Source: Pseudaquabacterium terrae (GTDB taxonomy: Bacteria > Pseudomonadota > Gammaproteobacteria > Burkholderiales > Burkholderiaceae_C). Taken from it: DNA of 64,000 nucleotides. A program made the translations under genes and the position numbers. This document shows positions 38,491 to 48,111 of the stretch, piece by piece (the first letter of the stretch is position 1; every line of letters begins with the position of its first letter). Where the stretch lies: contig NZ_JABRWJ010000013.1 of assembly GCF_013266755.1 (NCBI RefSeq), positions 62,001-126,000 on the forward strand, written 5' to 3'. Under the pieces are notes generated by a model. It did no database searches. It worked only from the letters and a program-made list of their open reading frames with translations, and was not told the DNA's origin.

Positions 38491-39849
38491 ATGGCCATGA
38501 CACGCACGAGCGCGCTGGTGAGCGCTTCGTTCATCGCCTGGGCCGGCGCCGCCACCGCGCAGCCCGCCACCGACCTTGTCCTGCTGCCGGCCCCGGCGAA
38601 CGCCTGGCGCACCGTCGTCGGCCACTGGGAGCATCGCGTCGAGCTGGCCGGCGGCGGTGTCGGCCACTGGGAGACGCGGCCCGAGCTGGCCGGCGTCAGT
38701 GCCGTGGTGCCGCAACCCACGGGCGCAGGCGCAGCCCAGGCCTATGTCGGCGGCAGCGCGCTCGGCCCCGAGGGCGCTCGCACGGCCTTGTCGCTGGAGT
38801 GGAAGGACGTCTGGATGTCGACCCTGCGCCTGGAAAGCCGTACACCGCTGGACCTGCGACCCTACGCCGGCGGCGCGCTGACGATGGACCTGCACGTCGA
38901 CGAACTGGCCCAGGGCGGGCTGCGCGTGAAGGTAGCCTGCGGCGAGAGCTGCGAGCGCAGCGTGTCGTTGCTGGAGCCGGCGCGCGCGATCGCCGGCAAG
39001 GGCTGGCAGCGAGTGTCGCTGCCGCTGAGTTGCTTCCAGCGCGAAGGCGGCGACTTCTCGCGCGTGAGCCTGCCTTTCGCGCTCGAAGGCGGCGGCCGCG
39101 GCCGCGTCAGCGTGGCCAACCTGCGGCTCACCCGCGCCGCCGCGCCGGCGACGCTGAATTGCGCCGACTACCGCACCGAATCGGTCACGCCCGCGATGCT
39201 GGCCGAGTCGTGGTCGCTGGACTGGTGGCGGCCCCGCCACGAGCAGAAGCGGCAGGAAGCGCGTGAGCGCATCGGCGCCGGCCAGCCGCCGCAGCTGGTC
39301 TTCATCGGCGACTCCATCACCCAGGGCTGGGAGAACGAAGGGCGCGAGGTCTGGGCCGCTCATTTCGCCCGCTACCACGCCCTGAACCTCGGCTTCGGCG
39401 GCGATCGCACCGAGAACGTGCTGTGGCGCTTGCAGAACGGCGCGCTCGACGGCCTGGCGCCGAAGACGGTGGTGCTGATGATCGGCACCAACAACACCGG
39501 CCACCGCGCCGAGAACCCGGAAACCACGGCCGCCGGCATCCGACGCCTGCTCGACGAGATCCGGCAACGCCTGCCCCAGTCCCAGGTGCTGTTGCTGGCG
39601 GTGTTCCCGCGCGAGGAACAGCCCAGTGGCCATCTGCGCCGCATCAATGACCGGGTGAACGAGCTCATCGGCCGCTTTGCCGACGGCCGCCATGTGCACT
39701 TCGCCAACCTCAACACGGTCTTCACCCAGCCCGACGGCACGCTGTCGCGCGCGGTGATGCCCGATCTGCTGCACCTGTCTCCGCATGGCTACGCCCTTTG
39801 GCATCACGCCATGGCCCCGGTGCTTTCTCCGCTGCTGAACCGACCCTGA
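38491..39849 (+). CDS. Exported SGNH-hydrolase esterase with N-terminal ExoP-like binding domain
   Basis: 452-aa exported protein. A signal peptide ends at AATAQ. The N-terminal half (about 25-225) resembles the C-terminal sandwich of ExoP-type GH3 glucosidases (ALSLEWKDVW, LTMDLHVDEL, WQRVSLPLSCF). The C-terminal half is an SGNH hydrolase: block I FIGDSITQGW with the catalytic Ser, Gly in LNLGFGGDRTE, Asn in MIGTNNTGH, and the Asp/His pair in DLLHLSPHGY. Best guess is removal of acetyl groups from xyloglucan, since it is 3 bp after GH35 and overlaps GH1 by one base. Substrate not proven; it is not the large CE20 type. Confidence 0.83.
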   Translation: MAMTRTSALVSASFIAWAGAATAQPATDLVLLPAPANAWRTVVGHWEHRVELAGGGVGHWETRPELAGVSAVVPQPTGAGAAQAYVGGSALGPEGARTALSLEWKDVWMSTLRLESRTPLDLRPYAGGALTMDLHVDELAQGGLRVKVACGESCERSVSLLEPARAIAGKGWQRVSLPLSCFQREGGDFSRVSLPFALEGGGRGRVSVANLRLTRAAAPATLNCADYRTESVTPAMLAESWSLDWWRPRHEQKRQEARERIGAGQPPQLVFIGDSITQGWENEGREVWAAHFARYHALNLGFGGDRTENVLWRLQNGALDGLAPKTVVLMIGTNNTGHRAENPETTAAGIRRLLDEIRQRLPQSQVLLLAVFPREEQPSGHLRRINDRVNELIGRFADGRHVHFANLNTVFTQPDGTLSRAVMPDLLHLSPHGYALWHHAMAPVLSPLLNRP

Positions 39850-41207
39850 TGAACCCCTTGACCTATGCCTCGCCGTTCCCATCCACCTTCGTCTTCGGTG
39901 CCGCCGCCGCGGCCGCGCAGATCGAGGGTGCCGCTTTCAAGGACGGCAAGGGTCCCTCGATCTGGGACACCTTCGCCCGCACGCCGGGCAAGGTGGCCGG
40001 CGGCGACACGCTCGACGTCGCCTGCGACCACTACCACCGCTTCGACGAAGACTTCGCGCTGATGGCCTCGCTCGGCATCCGGCACTACCGGCTGTCGATC
40101 GCCTGGCCGCGCATCTTCCCCGATGGCGACGGCGCGGTGAACCAGGCCGGCCTCGACTTCTACCGCCGCGTCTTCGCCAGCATGGCGCGCCATGGCATCA
40201 CGCCGTGGGTCACGCTGTTCCACTGGGACCTGCCGCAGGCGCTGGAAGACCGCGGCGGCTGGACCGCGCGGGCCACTGTCGAGTCTTTTGCGCGTTATGC
40301 AGACACTGTCGTCAAGGCGTTCGCCGGCGACGTGCGGCACTGGATCACGCTCAACGAGATCCGCTGCTTCACGTGGCTGGCCTACGGCATCGGCAACAAG
40401 GCGCCCGGCCGGCGCGAAAGCGATGCGATCGTCAACCAGACCATCCACCATGCGCTGCTCGCCCACGGCCATGCGGTGCGCGCGGTGCGCGAGTTCGGTG
40501 GACCGCAGGCGCGCGTGGGCCTGACGGACAACTGCGACGTCAGCGTGCCGGTGACCGAGACAGCGGCCGACATCGCCGCCGCCGAGGCCTGGTTCGAGGA
40601 CAAGAACGCCCACATCCTCGGCGCGATCCACGGCGGCGGCTACTCGAAGGCCTACCTGGAGCGTGTGGGCGATGCCGCCCCGAAGGTGCAGGCCGGCGAC
40701 TTCGACCTCATCAGCCTGCCCACCGACTTCCTCGGCCTGAACGTCTACACCGCGACCTACGTGCGCGCCGGCCGCGACGGCGCGCGGTACGAGGCGCTGG
40801 CCCTGCCGGCCAACTACCCGCGCGCCGACAGCCCGTGGCTGAACCTCGTGCCGCAGGCGATGTACTGGGCGCCGCGCATGTGCCACGCGCTCTACGGCCA
40901 CCGCTCGATCTACATCACCGAGAACGGCTGCGGCTACAACCACGAGCCGGTGCAGGGCGGCGAGGTCATCGACCTGCATCGGCGCGATTACCTGCGCGGC
41001 CACCTGCGCGAGATGCACCGCGCGATCGCCGACGGCGTGCCGGTGGACGGCTACTTCCTGTGGTCCTTCATCGACAACTTCGAGTGGGAGGACGGCTACG
41101 AGCGCCGCTTCGGCATCGTGCACTGCGACTTCGAGACGCAGGTGCGCACGCCCAAGCTGTCCGCGCGCTACTACGCCGACGTGATCCGCACGCGCTGCAT
41201 CGTCTAG
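39849..41207 (+). CDS. GH1 beta-glucosidase, cytoplasmic
   Basis: 452-aa GH1 enzyme of standard length. The acid/base is E170 in ITLNEIRCF (TxNE motif) and the nucleophile E358 in YITENGCG; WPRIFPDG and HWDLPQALED are also typical. No signal peptide, so it acts on imported cello- or glucosyl-oligosaccharides. ATG overlaps the esterase TGA (TGATG). The next genes are a LacI regulator and a GPH symporter, giving a small import-and-hydrolyse module. Confidence 0.93.
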   Translation: MNPLTYASPFPSTFVFGAAAAAAQIEGAAFKDGKGPSIWDTFARTPGKVAGGDTLDVACDHYHRFDEDFALMASLGIRHYRLSIAWPRIFPDGDGAVNQAGLDFYRRVFASMARHGITPWVTLFHWDLPQALEDRGGWTARATVESFARYADTVVKAFAGDVRHWITLNEIRCFTWLAYGIGNKAPGRRESDAIVNQTIHHALLAHGHAVRAVREFGGPQARVGLTDNCDVSVPVTETAADIAAAEAWFEDKNAHILGAIHGGGYSKAYLERVGDAAPKVQAGDFDLISLPTDFLGLNVYTATYVRAGRDGARYEALALPANYPRADSPWLNLVPQAMYWAPRMCHALYGHRSIYITENGCGYNHEPVQGGEVIDLHRRDYLRGHLREMHRAIADGVPVDGYFLWSFIDNFEWEDGYERRFGIVHCDFETQVRTPKLSARYYADVIRTRCIV

Positions 41208-41219
41208 GCTGCGAAAGAC

Positions 41220-42305
41220 GTGGCCACCGTCCTGAAGCCCCGCAAGTCCCGCGCCGCCACGCTGGCGGACGTGGGCCGCGAGGCCGGCGTCTCGGCGATG
41301 GCCGCGTCGGCCGTGCTCAACTCGGCGAAGACCTCCACCCGCATCTCCGACGACACACGGGCGCGCGTGCTGGCCGCCGCCGAGCAGCTGCGCTACCGGC
41401 CCAACGCCACCGCGCGCGGGCTGGCGCACCGGCGCATGAACACGCTGGGCGTGGCCGCCACGCTGGTCGGCGACGAGCCGAACCAGTATTTTCTCGAAGT
41501 CTTCAACGGCATCGTCCGCGGCGCCGCCGAGGCCGGGCAGACCACCACGGTCTTCACGCTCGGCAGCTGGGACGACGCGCGCGAGCGCATTCCCGCTTTC
41601 TGCGACGGTCGCATCGATGGGCTGGTGATGCTGGCGCCGCTGTTGCCGTCCGACGCCGCCGACTGGCTGCCCGAGCACACGCCGATGGTCTCGGTGCACG
41701 CGAACGACGCGATCGCCGGCGTGGTCAACCTCGAGTCCGACGAAGAGGCCGGTGCCTTCGAGATGGTCAGCCGCCTGATCCAGCGCGGCCATCGGCGCAT
41801 CCTGCACGTGGCGGGTCCCGAGGGCGCCCTCGGGGCCGAGCGGCGCGTGCACGGCTACCGGCGCGCGCATGCGGCCGCGGGCTTCCTGCCGCCGCCGGAC
41901 CACGTGCTGCGCGCCGGCTTCGGTGCCGAGGACGCCCGCCGCGCCCTGGAAGCCTGGTTGCGGCGGCACCGCGGCGACGAACTGCCGGAGGTGGTCTTCG
42001 CCGTCAGCGATGCCGCGGCGCTGGGCTGCATCGATGCCTTGTTGGCCCGCGGCCTGCGCGTGCCGGCCGATCTGTCCGTGACGGGATTCGACGACAGCGT
42101 GCTCGCGCGCGCGGCCCGGCTGGCCACGGTGCGCCAGCCGCTGCGCGACCTGGGGCGCCGCGCGGTCGAGGTGCTGGTCGAGCGCATCGACGCCCGGTCG
42201 CGTGAAGCGACGCCGCGCCGCACGAAGAACATCGTCCTGCCCACCGAACTCGTTCACGGCGCCACGCTTGCCGCGCCGCGCGCCCATTCCCTGCTGATTG
42301 CCTGA
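41220..42305 (+). CDS. LacI-family transcriptional regulator
   Basis: 361-aa regulator. The N-terminal helix-turn-helix and hinge span about residues 14-67 (TLADVGREAGVS, then VLNSAKTSTRISDDTRARVLAAAEQLRYRPN), followed by a periplasmic-binding-protein-like sensor domain (LGVAATLVGDEPNQYF, IDGLVMLAPLLP, FAVSDAAALGCIDALL, SVTGFDDSVLA). GTG 41220 lies 12 bp after GH1. It is most like gluconate/glucoside-type LacI members and probably responds to a sugar handled by the adjacent GH1 or GPH transporter. No operator could be assigned. Confidence 0.9.
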   Translation: MATVLKPRKSRAATLADVGREAGVSAMAASAVLNSAKTSTRISDDTRARVLAAAEQLRYRPNATARGLAHRRMNTLGVAATLVGDEPNQYFLEVFNGIVRGAAEAGQTTTVFTLGSWDDARERIPAFCDGRIDGLVMLAPLLPSDAADWLPEHTPMVSVHANDAIAGVVNLESDEEAGAFEMVSRLIQRGHRRILHVAGPEGALGAERRVHGYRRAHAAAGFLPPPDHVLRAGFGAEDARRALEAWLRRHRGDELPEVVFAVSDAAALGCIDALLARGLRVPADLSVTGFDDSVLARAARLATVRQPLRDLGRRAVEVLVERIDARSREATPRRTKNIVLPTELVHGATLAAPRAHSLLIA

Positions 42306-42315
42306 GACCGCCCCG

Positions 42316-43737
42316 ATGCTGATGCCCGCCACCACCCGCACCGACCGGGTCCCCATGAGCCAGAAGGCCGGCTACGGCCTGGGCTCCTTCCTCGACATGT
42401 GGGGGCACTGGCTCTACTCGTCGTTCGCCTATTCGGTCTTCAACATCTTCCTCGGCGTCGCGCCTGGGCTCATCTCGACGGCGATGATGCTCAAGACGCT
42501 GATGGACGCGGCGTCCGACGCCGCGTTCGGTTGGCTGTCGGACAACACGCGCACGCGCTGGGGACGGCGGCGGCCGTTCATGCTCGTGGGCGGCGTGCTC
42601 GCCGGGATCGGGCTGCCGCTGCTGTTCGCCGTCGGCCGCGACTGGACCCAGACGCAGTACTTCATCTTCATGCTGGTGTCGCTGTTGATCTACGCGCCGG
42701 TGATGAGCTGCTTCAACATGCCCTGGGTCAGCCTCGGCGCGGAAATGACGCCCGACTACCACGAACGCACCGTCGTCTTCCAGGTCAAGAACGCGATCCA
42801 GAAGCTGCCCGAGCTGGGGCTGTTCGTGGCCGTGCAGTTCGCGACGCTGTCGATCTTCAACGGCTCCAACGGCAAGCCGGACGTCCTGCAGGGCGCCCAG
42901 GTCTACACAGCGATCCTCGGTGCGATCATGGTGGCGGTGTCGATCGCGATGTTCCTGCTGGTGCGGGAGCGCTACTACGAGAAAGTGGTGGTCACGCAGA
43001 CCGCCAAGGTGCCGTTCCGCGACACGCTGTACCGCACACTGCGCAACAAGCCCTTCCGCACCCTGCTGTCGGCGATGATGGCCTACGGCATGGCCACCGC
43101 GATGGTCGGCACGCTCGGTTTCTACCTGACCGTCTACTACGTCTGCAAGGGTGACCTGGCGCTGGGCGGGCGCTGGAACTCCGCGATGGGCCTGTCGGGC
43201 ATGGCGTTCGGCTTTGCCGGCATCTTCTTCTTCGGCGCCATTGCCAAGCGCTTCGGCAAGCGGGTCGGCATGATGGCGGTGCTGTCCGGCGCCATCGCCG
43301 CCTTCATCGGCGACTGGTTCTTCTACAACCCGGACTATCCGGTGCTGCAGCTCCTGGCCTCTGGCTGCGTGGCCTTCACCGGCGCCGGCTTCTGGACCAT
43401 CTACGGCTCGATGCTCGCCGACGTCGTCGACCACGACGAACTGCAGACGGAGCAGCGCCGCGAGGGCTCGTTCTCGGCCTGCCAGTCATGGATCTCGCGC
43501 GCCGGCATGGCGCTCGGCAGCGGTGCCTCGGGCTGGATCCTGCAGTTCACTGGCTTCGATTCCCAGATCCAGGGGCCGCAGGACGAGAACGTCATCCTGG
43601 TGATGCGGCTGCTGATGTCCGGCGTGCCGGTGGTCGGCCTGTTGATCGCGCTGGTCCTCGTCTCGCGCTTCAAGCTCGACGAGGCGCGCGTGCACGAGAT
43701 CCGGCTGCAGCTCGAAGCGCGTCGCGGCACGGTATGA
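42316..43737 (+). CDS. GPH-family sugar:cation symporter
   Basis: 473-aa inner-membrane symporter of the glycoside-pentoside-hexuronide family (MFS superfamily) with about twelve hydrophobic segments. MMLKTLMDAASDAAFGWLSDNTRTRWGRRRPFM contains the family loop with the conserved Asp and the RWGRRRP motif. It likely brings in glucosides or xyloglucan-derived oligosaccharides for the cytoplasmic GH1 and GH31. ATG 42316 is chosen; TTG 42298 would overlap the regulator. 83 bp separate it from GH95, with a GC-rich hairpin-like stretch but no T-run. Confidence 0.88.
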   Translation: MLMPATTRTDRVPMSQKAGYGLGSFLDMWGHWLYSSFAYSVFNIFLGVAPGLISTAMMLKTLMDAASDAAFGWLSDNTRTRWGRRRPFMLVGGVLAGIGLPLLFAVGRDWTQTQYFIFMLVSLLIYAPVMSCFNMPWVSLGAEMTPDYHERTVVFQVKNAIQKLPELGLFVAVQFATLSIFNGSNGKPDVLQGAQVYTAILGAIMVAVSIAMFLLVRERYYEKVVVTQTAKVPFRDTLYRTLRNKPFRTLLSAMMAYGMATAMVGTLGFYLTVYYVCKGDLALGGRWNSAMGLSGMAFGFAGIFFFGAIAKRFGKRVGMMAVLSGAIAAFIGDWFFYNPDYPVLQLLASGCVAFTGAGFWTIYGSMLADVVDHDELQTEQRREGSFSACQSWISRAGMALGSGASGWILQFTGFDSQIQGPQDENVILVMRLLMSGVPVVGLLIALVLVSRFKLDEARVHEIRLQLEARRGTV

Positions 43738-43820
43738 GCGGCCGGACCGATCGGCGGCGCCGACGCCTGCGAAGTGCCGCGGCGTGACGGTCGGCGACCG
43801 CTGAACAACGACACTTCGCG

Positions 43821-46292
43821 ATGAACCCCTTCGACACCACGCGCCGCGGCTTCGTCGCGAGCGCCGCGCTCGGCTCCACGCTGCTGTCGGCGCTGCCGGC
43901 CTGGGCGAGCAGCGGCGCAGCCAGGGTCGCCGATGATGCGCTGAGCCTCTGGTACGACCAGCCCGCCGGCCCCTGGATCGAGGCGCTGCCGGTGGGCAAC
44001 GCCCGCCTGGGCGCAATGGTCTTCGGCCGCCCGGCACAGGAGCGGCTCCAGCTCAACATCGACACGCTCTACGGCGGCGGCCCGTATGTGCAGGACAACC
44101 CCGCCTTTCGCGAAGCGCTGCCCAAGGTCCGACAGCTGATCGAGCAGGCACGCTGGAAGGAAGCCAACGAGCTGGTGTCGGCGTCGCTGATGGGCAAGCC
44201 GCTGAAGCAGATGCCCTTCAGCAGCGCCGGCGACCTGATGCTCGACTTCCCCGGCGTCAGCGGCGCGGCGCGCTACCGCCGCAGCCTCGACCTCGACAGC
44301 GCCGTCGCCGTCACGAGCTTCATCGACGGCGGCGGCCGCCACCAGCGCGAGGCCTTCTGCAGCGTGCCCGATCAGGTGGCTGTGATCCGCCTCGAACTCG
44401 CAGGCGAAGGCACCATCGACCTCGACCTCGGCTATCGCCACGCCGACTACCAGCCCTACGGCGGCTTCGGCGACACGAAGCACGACGCACACGGCGTCGT
44501 CTACGTCGGTGCGCCCTGGAACCACCGCGAGTCGCTCAACGCCGAGAAGCGTCCCGGCTCACTGTCGATCCGCGCCGACGGCAGCGACGCGCTGCTGATC
44601 GAAGGTCGCAATGTCGCGGCCTTCGGCATTCCCGGCCAGCTGCGCTACGCGCTGCGCGTGCAGGCGGTGGGCGACGGCCGCATCGAGGCCGGCGGCGACC
44701 GGCTGCGCGTGCGCGGCGCGCGCCGGCTGACGCTGCTGATCGCGGGCGATACCAGCTACGTCAACTACCAGGATGTGAGCGGCGACCCCGTGGCCGCGGT
44801 GCGCCAGCGCACCGCCGCGGCGGCGCGCAAGCCGTACGACAAGCTGCGCGCCGACCACGTCCGCAGCCACCGCGCGCTGTTCCGCCGCCTGCACATCGAC
44901 CTCGGCGGCCACGAGGCCGATGCGAAGCCCACGCACGCCCGCATCGCCGGCGTGCCGCGCGCGCCCGATGCGGCGCTGGCCGCGCTGTACGTGCAATATG
45001 CGCGTTATCTGCTCTTGTCGTGCTCGCGGCCCGGCAGCCAGCCCGCCAACCTGCAGGGTGTGTGGAACGAGGTCCTGCACCCGCCCTGGGAAGGCAAGTA
45101 CACGATCAACATCAACACCGAGATGAACTACTGGCCTGCCGGGCCGGCGAATCTCGGCGAGTGCGTCGAGCCGCTGCTGAAGATGGTGGAGGACCTCGCG
45201 GTCACCGGCGCGCGCACCGCGCGCAACAGCTACGGCGCGCGCGGCTGGGTCACGCACCACAACACCGACCTGTGGCGCGCCACCGCGCCGCTGGACGGCC
45301 CGCTGTGGGGCATGTGGCCCACCGGCGGCGCATGGCTGTGCACGACGCTGTGGGAGTACTACCGCTACCAGCCCAGCCCCGCGCTGTTGCGCCGGCTGGC
45401 GCCGCTGCTGAAGGGCGCCTCACTGTTCTTCCTGGACACGCTGGTCGAGGACCCAAAGGGCCGCGGCCTCGTCACGTCGCCGTCGATCTCGCCCGAGAAC
45501 GAGCATCACCCCCAGGTCGCGCTGTGCGCCGGCCCGGCGATGGACAGCCAGATCCTGCGCGACCTGTTCGACGCGACGCTCGAGGCGCAGTCCACGCTGG
45601 GCGATGCCGACCCCACGTTCGCCGAGGCCCTGCGCAGGGCGCGCGCGCGCCTGCCGGCCGACCGCATCGGTGCGCAGGGCCAGTTGCAGGAGTGGCTCGA
45701 AGACTGGGACGCGATCGCGGCCGATCAACAGCACCGCCATGTCTCGCACCTGTACGCGGTCTATCCGAGCGGCCAGGTCAACGTGCGCGACACGCCGGGA
45801 CTGGTGCAGGCGGCGCGCGTGACGCTGAACGCCCGCGGCGACGAGAGCACCGGCTGGGCCACCGCGTGGCGGCTGGCGCTGTGGGCGCGGCTGGGCGACG
45901 GCGAGCGCGCCTACAAGATCCTGCAGGGCCTGCTGGGGCCGCAGCGCACCTACCCGAACATGTTCGACGCCCACCCACCGTTCCAGATCGACGGCAACTT
46001 CGGCGGCGCGGCCGGCATCCTGGAGATGATCGTGCAGTCCTGGGGCGGCGAGGTGCACCTGCTCGCCGCGCTGCCGCGCGCCTGGCCCCAGGGCCGGCTG
46101 CACGGGGTGCGGGCGCACGGCGGGCTGGAACTGGACGTCGATTGGCTGGGCGGGCAGCTCGACCGGTTGCGCCTGCGCGGGCCTGCGCGGGCCGCGGTCG
46201 CGCTGCGCTACCGAGGCCAGCTTCTGAAGCTGACGCTCGATGGACGCGGCCGCGCCCGCGTCGCGGCCGCTGACTTCAAGGCGCCGGCATGA
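43821..46292 (+). CDS. GH95 alpha-L-fucosidase
   Basis: 823-aa inverting fucosidase, expected to remove alpha-1,2-L-fucose from the galactosyl side chain of xyloglucan. A twin-arginine-like leader (TRRGFVASAALGS) suggests Tat export to the periplasm. The N-terminal sandwich starts LWYDQPAGPWIEALPVGN; the catalytic barrel holds N430 and N432 in TININTEMNYW, acid E559 in SPENEHHP and D724 in PFQIDGNFGG, matching the AfcA-type active site. It overlaps GH43 by 4 bp and follows the GPH symporter. Confidence 0.93.
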   Translation: MNPFDTTRRGFVASAALGSTLLSALPAWASSGAARVADDALSLWYDQPAGPWIEALPVGNARLGAMVFGRPAQERLQLNIDTLYGGGPYVQDNPAFREALPKVRQLIEQARWKEANELVSASLMGKPLKQMPFSSAGDLMLDFPGVSGAARYRRSLDLDSAVAVTSFIDGGGRHQREAFCSVPDQVAVIRLELAGEGTIDLDLGYRHADYQPYGGFGDTKHDAHGVVYVGAPWNHRESLNAEKRPGSLSIRADGSDALLIEGRNVAAFGIPGQLRYALRVQAVGDGRIEAGGDRLRVRGARRLTLLIAGDTSYVNYQDVSGDPVAAVRQRTAAAARKPYDKLRADHVRSHRALFRRLHIDLGGHEADAKPTHARIAGVPRAPDAALAALYVQYARYLLLSCSRPGSQPANLQGVWNEVLHPPWEGKYTININTEMNYWPAGPANLGECVEPLLKMVEDLAVTGARTARNSYGARGWVTHHNTDLWRATAPLDGPLWGMWPTGGAWLCTTLWEYYRYQPSPALLRRLAPLLKGASLFFLDTLVEDPKGRGLVTSPSISPENEHHPQVALCAGPAMDSQILRDLFDATLEAQSTLGDADPTFAEALRRARARLPADRIGAQGQLQEWLEDWDAIAADQQHRHVSHLYAVYPSGQVNVRDTPGLVQAARVTLNARGDESTGWATAWRLALWARLGDGERAYKILQGLLGPQRTYPNMFDAHPPFQIDGNFGGAAGILEMIVQSWGGEVHLLAALPRAWPQGRLHGVRAHGGLELDVDWLGGQLDRLRLRGPARAAVALRYRGQLLKLTLDGRGRARVAAADFKAPA

Positions 46293-47920
46293 CGGACCGT
46301 CCAACGCTCCCTTCCAGCGCCCGGCGCCGAGCGATGAAAGCCGTGCTCGCCGGAGCGACCGGCGCAGCGGTGGTCCCGGCCACGGCCGCCGCGCCGTCGG
46401 CCGCGGCCCGCGCCGCCGCGCCCCGCTTCGGCCGCGGTGTCGAAGGCCAGCGCCAGGCCGACCTTGGCGACGGCACCTACCTCAACCCGATCGTGCCGGG
46501 CGACCACCCGGACCCGACGATCCTGAAGGACGGCGCCGACTACTACATGACCTTCTCGTCGTTCCAGTCGACGCCGGGTGCCGTGATCTGGCACTCGCGC
46601 GACCTGGTGAACTGGACGCCGATCACTGCCGCACTGCTGAAGCCGATCGGCACCGTCTGGGCGATGGACCTGGTCAAGCATGGCGGCCGCTACTTCCTGT
46701 ACATCCCGGTGCTGCAGCCGAACCGCATCGCGACCTTCGTCGTGCACGCGGATCACATCCGCGGCCCCTGGAGCGAGCCGATCGACCTGGGCCTGGATGG
46801 CTGCATCGACCCCGGCCACATCGTCGGCGAGGACGGCAGGCGCTACCTGTTCGTCAACGGCTTCCGCCGCATCGGCCTCGCCGACGACGGCCTGTCCACC
46901 GTGGGCCGGCTCGAGCCTGCGCACACGCCGTGGCAGTACCCGCAGGACTGGGTGGTCGAGATGTTCGCGCCGGAGGGGCCGAAGCTGCTGCGCCGCGGCG
47001 ACTGGTTCTACATGATCTCCGCGGTCGGCGGCACCAGCGGGCCGCCGACCAGCCACATGGTCACCGTGGCGCGCGCGCGATCGATCCACGGGCCGTGGCA
47101 GGACTGCCCCTTCAACCCGATCGTGCGCACGCGAAGCGCCGACGAGCCGTGGTGGTCGCGCGGCCATGCCAGCGTCGTCGAAGGCCCGGCCGGCGACTGG
47201 TGGATGGTCTACCACGGCTACGAGAACGGCTTTCGGACGCTGGGCCGGCAGACGCTGCTGGAGCCCATCGAGTGGACGGCCGACGGCTGGCTGCGTGCCA
47301 AGGGCGGCACGCTCGACCGCCCCTTGCGCAAGCCGCGGGGCGGCCAGGCCGGACCCGCGGGCCTGGCGCTGTCGGACGACTTCCGCGGCAGCCGCATCGG
47401 CCTGCAGTGGAGCTTTTTCGACGCTGCGCCGGACGAGCTCGCGCGCGCTCGCCACGGCGCCGACGGCCTCACGCTGCGCGGCAAGGGCAGCGGCCCGGCC
47501 GACTGCTCGCCGCTGACCTGCCTGGTGGGCGAGCGCAGCTACGAGGCGGAGCTGGACTTCGAAGTGAGCGGCCAGGCGGTGGGCGGCCTCGCGCTCTTCT
47601 ACGACGCGCGCGGCTTCGTCGGCCTCGGCATCGGCGAAGGGCAGCTGCGCACCTGGCAGTACGGCCAGGAGCAGAGCTGGATGCGGCAGCCGGTGAACGG
47701 ACAGCGGCACCGGCTGAAGGTCACCAACCGCGAGCACATCGTCACCTTCCACCACGCCGCCGGCGACGGTCCTTGGGTCCAGCACCCGTGGCAGATGGAG
47801 GTTTCCGGCTTCCATCAGAACGTCTTCGGCGGCTTCCTGAGCCTGCGCATCGCGCTGATCGCGGCCGGGCAGGGCGACGTGCGCCTCACCCGCTTCAGCT
47901 ACCGCGGCCTCGGCACCTGA
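46289..47920 (+). CDS. GH43 beta-xylosidase/alpha-L-arabinofuranosidase
   Basis: 543-aa enzyme. The N-terminus has ARRRAMKAVLAGA, a possible Tat leader. A five-bladed propeller carries the three GH43 acids: base D75 in GDHPDPTIL, pKa modulator D174 in CIDPGHI and acid E229 in FAPEGPKLL. A C-terminal beta-sandwich (about 360-543, SDDFRGSRIGLQWSFF) is of the kind found in xylosidase and arabinofuranosidase GH43 members. It is the last gene of the long ROK-to-GH43 unit; the next promoter element starts 45 bp after its stop. Confidence 0.9.
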   Translation: MTDRPTLPSSARRRAMKAVLAGATGAAVVPATAAAPSAAARAAAPRFGRGVEGQRQADLGDGTYLNPIVPGDHPDPTILKDGADYYMTFSSFQSTPGAVIWHSRDLVNWTPITAALLKPIGTVWAMDLVKHGGRYFLYIPVLQPNRIATFVVHADHIRGPWSEPIDLGLDGCIDPGHIVGEDGRRYLFVNGFRRIGLADDGLSTVGRLEPAHTPWQYPQDWVVEMFAPEGPKLLRRGDWFYMISAVGGTSGPPTSHMVTVARARSIHGPWQDCPFNPIVRTRSADEPWWSRGHASVVEGPAGDWWMVYHGYENGFRTLGRQTLLEPIEWTADGWLRAKGGTLDRPLRKPRGGQAGPAGLALSDDFRGSRIGLQWSFFDAAPDELARARHGADGLTLRGKGSGPADCSPLTCLVGERSYEAELDFEVSGQAVGGLALFYDARGFVGLGIGEGQLRTWQYGQEQSWMRQPVNGQRHRLKVTNREHIVTFHHAAGDGPWVQHPWQMEVSGFHQNVFGGFLSLRIALIAAGQGDVRLTRFSYRGLGT

Positions 47921-47964
47921 GGCCCGGCGCGCGGGTGCGTGCGCGCACGCCGCCTTCGCGCTTC

Positions 47965-48007
47965 GGTGTTTGCCCGAAGTTCATTGCTTCGACGACCGAA
48001 CTAACAT
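47965..48007 (+). promoter_or_regulatory. Regulon promoter element, copy 4 (GH51-GH5-GH29-GH2 operon)
   Basis: GGTGTTT (47965-47971), 25 nt, CGAACTA (47997-48003), TAACAT (48002-48007) as -10-like hexamer and TTCATT as -35-like hexamer. It is 104 bp upstream of GH51, in the same orientation and geometry as copies 1 to 3. Confidence 0.7.
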
Positions 48008-48111
48008 GGAGCAGCTCGCCGGACGCGGGTGTGTCCTGTCGCCGCAGCGCGATCGTCTCCCGTCCGGGGCGGTGCGGCAGCCCTCATTCAAATGTGTTCA
48101 AGGAACGATCG

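Noticed and set aside
43738-43820. Terminator or promoter between the GPH symporter and GH95
   Set aside because: GC-rich inverted segments only, with no T-run and no copy of the shared promoter element; operon read-through is more likely.
46240-48111. Plus-strand frame that would extend GH51 upstream by more than 600 codons
   Set aside because: It overlaps GH43 in another frame and is Arg-rich; a ribosome site and signal peptide fix the start at 48112.
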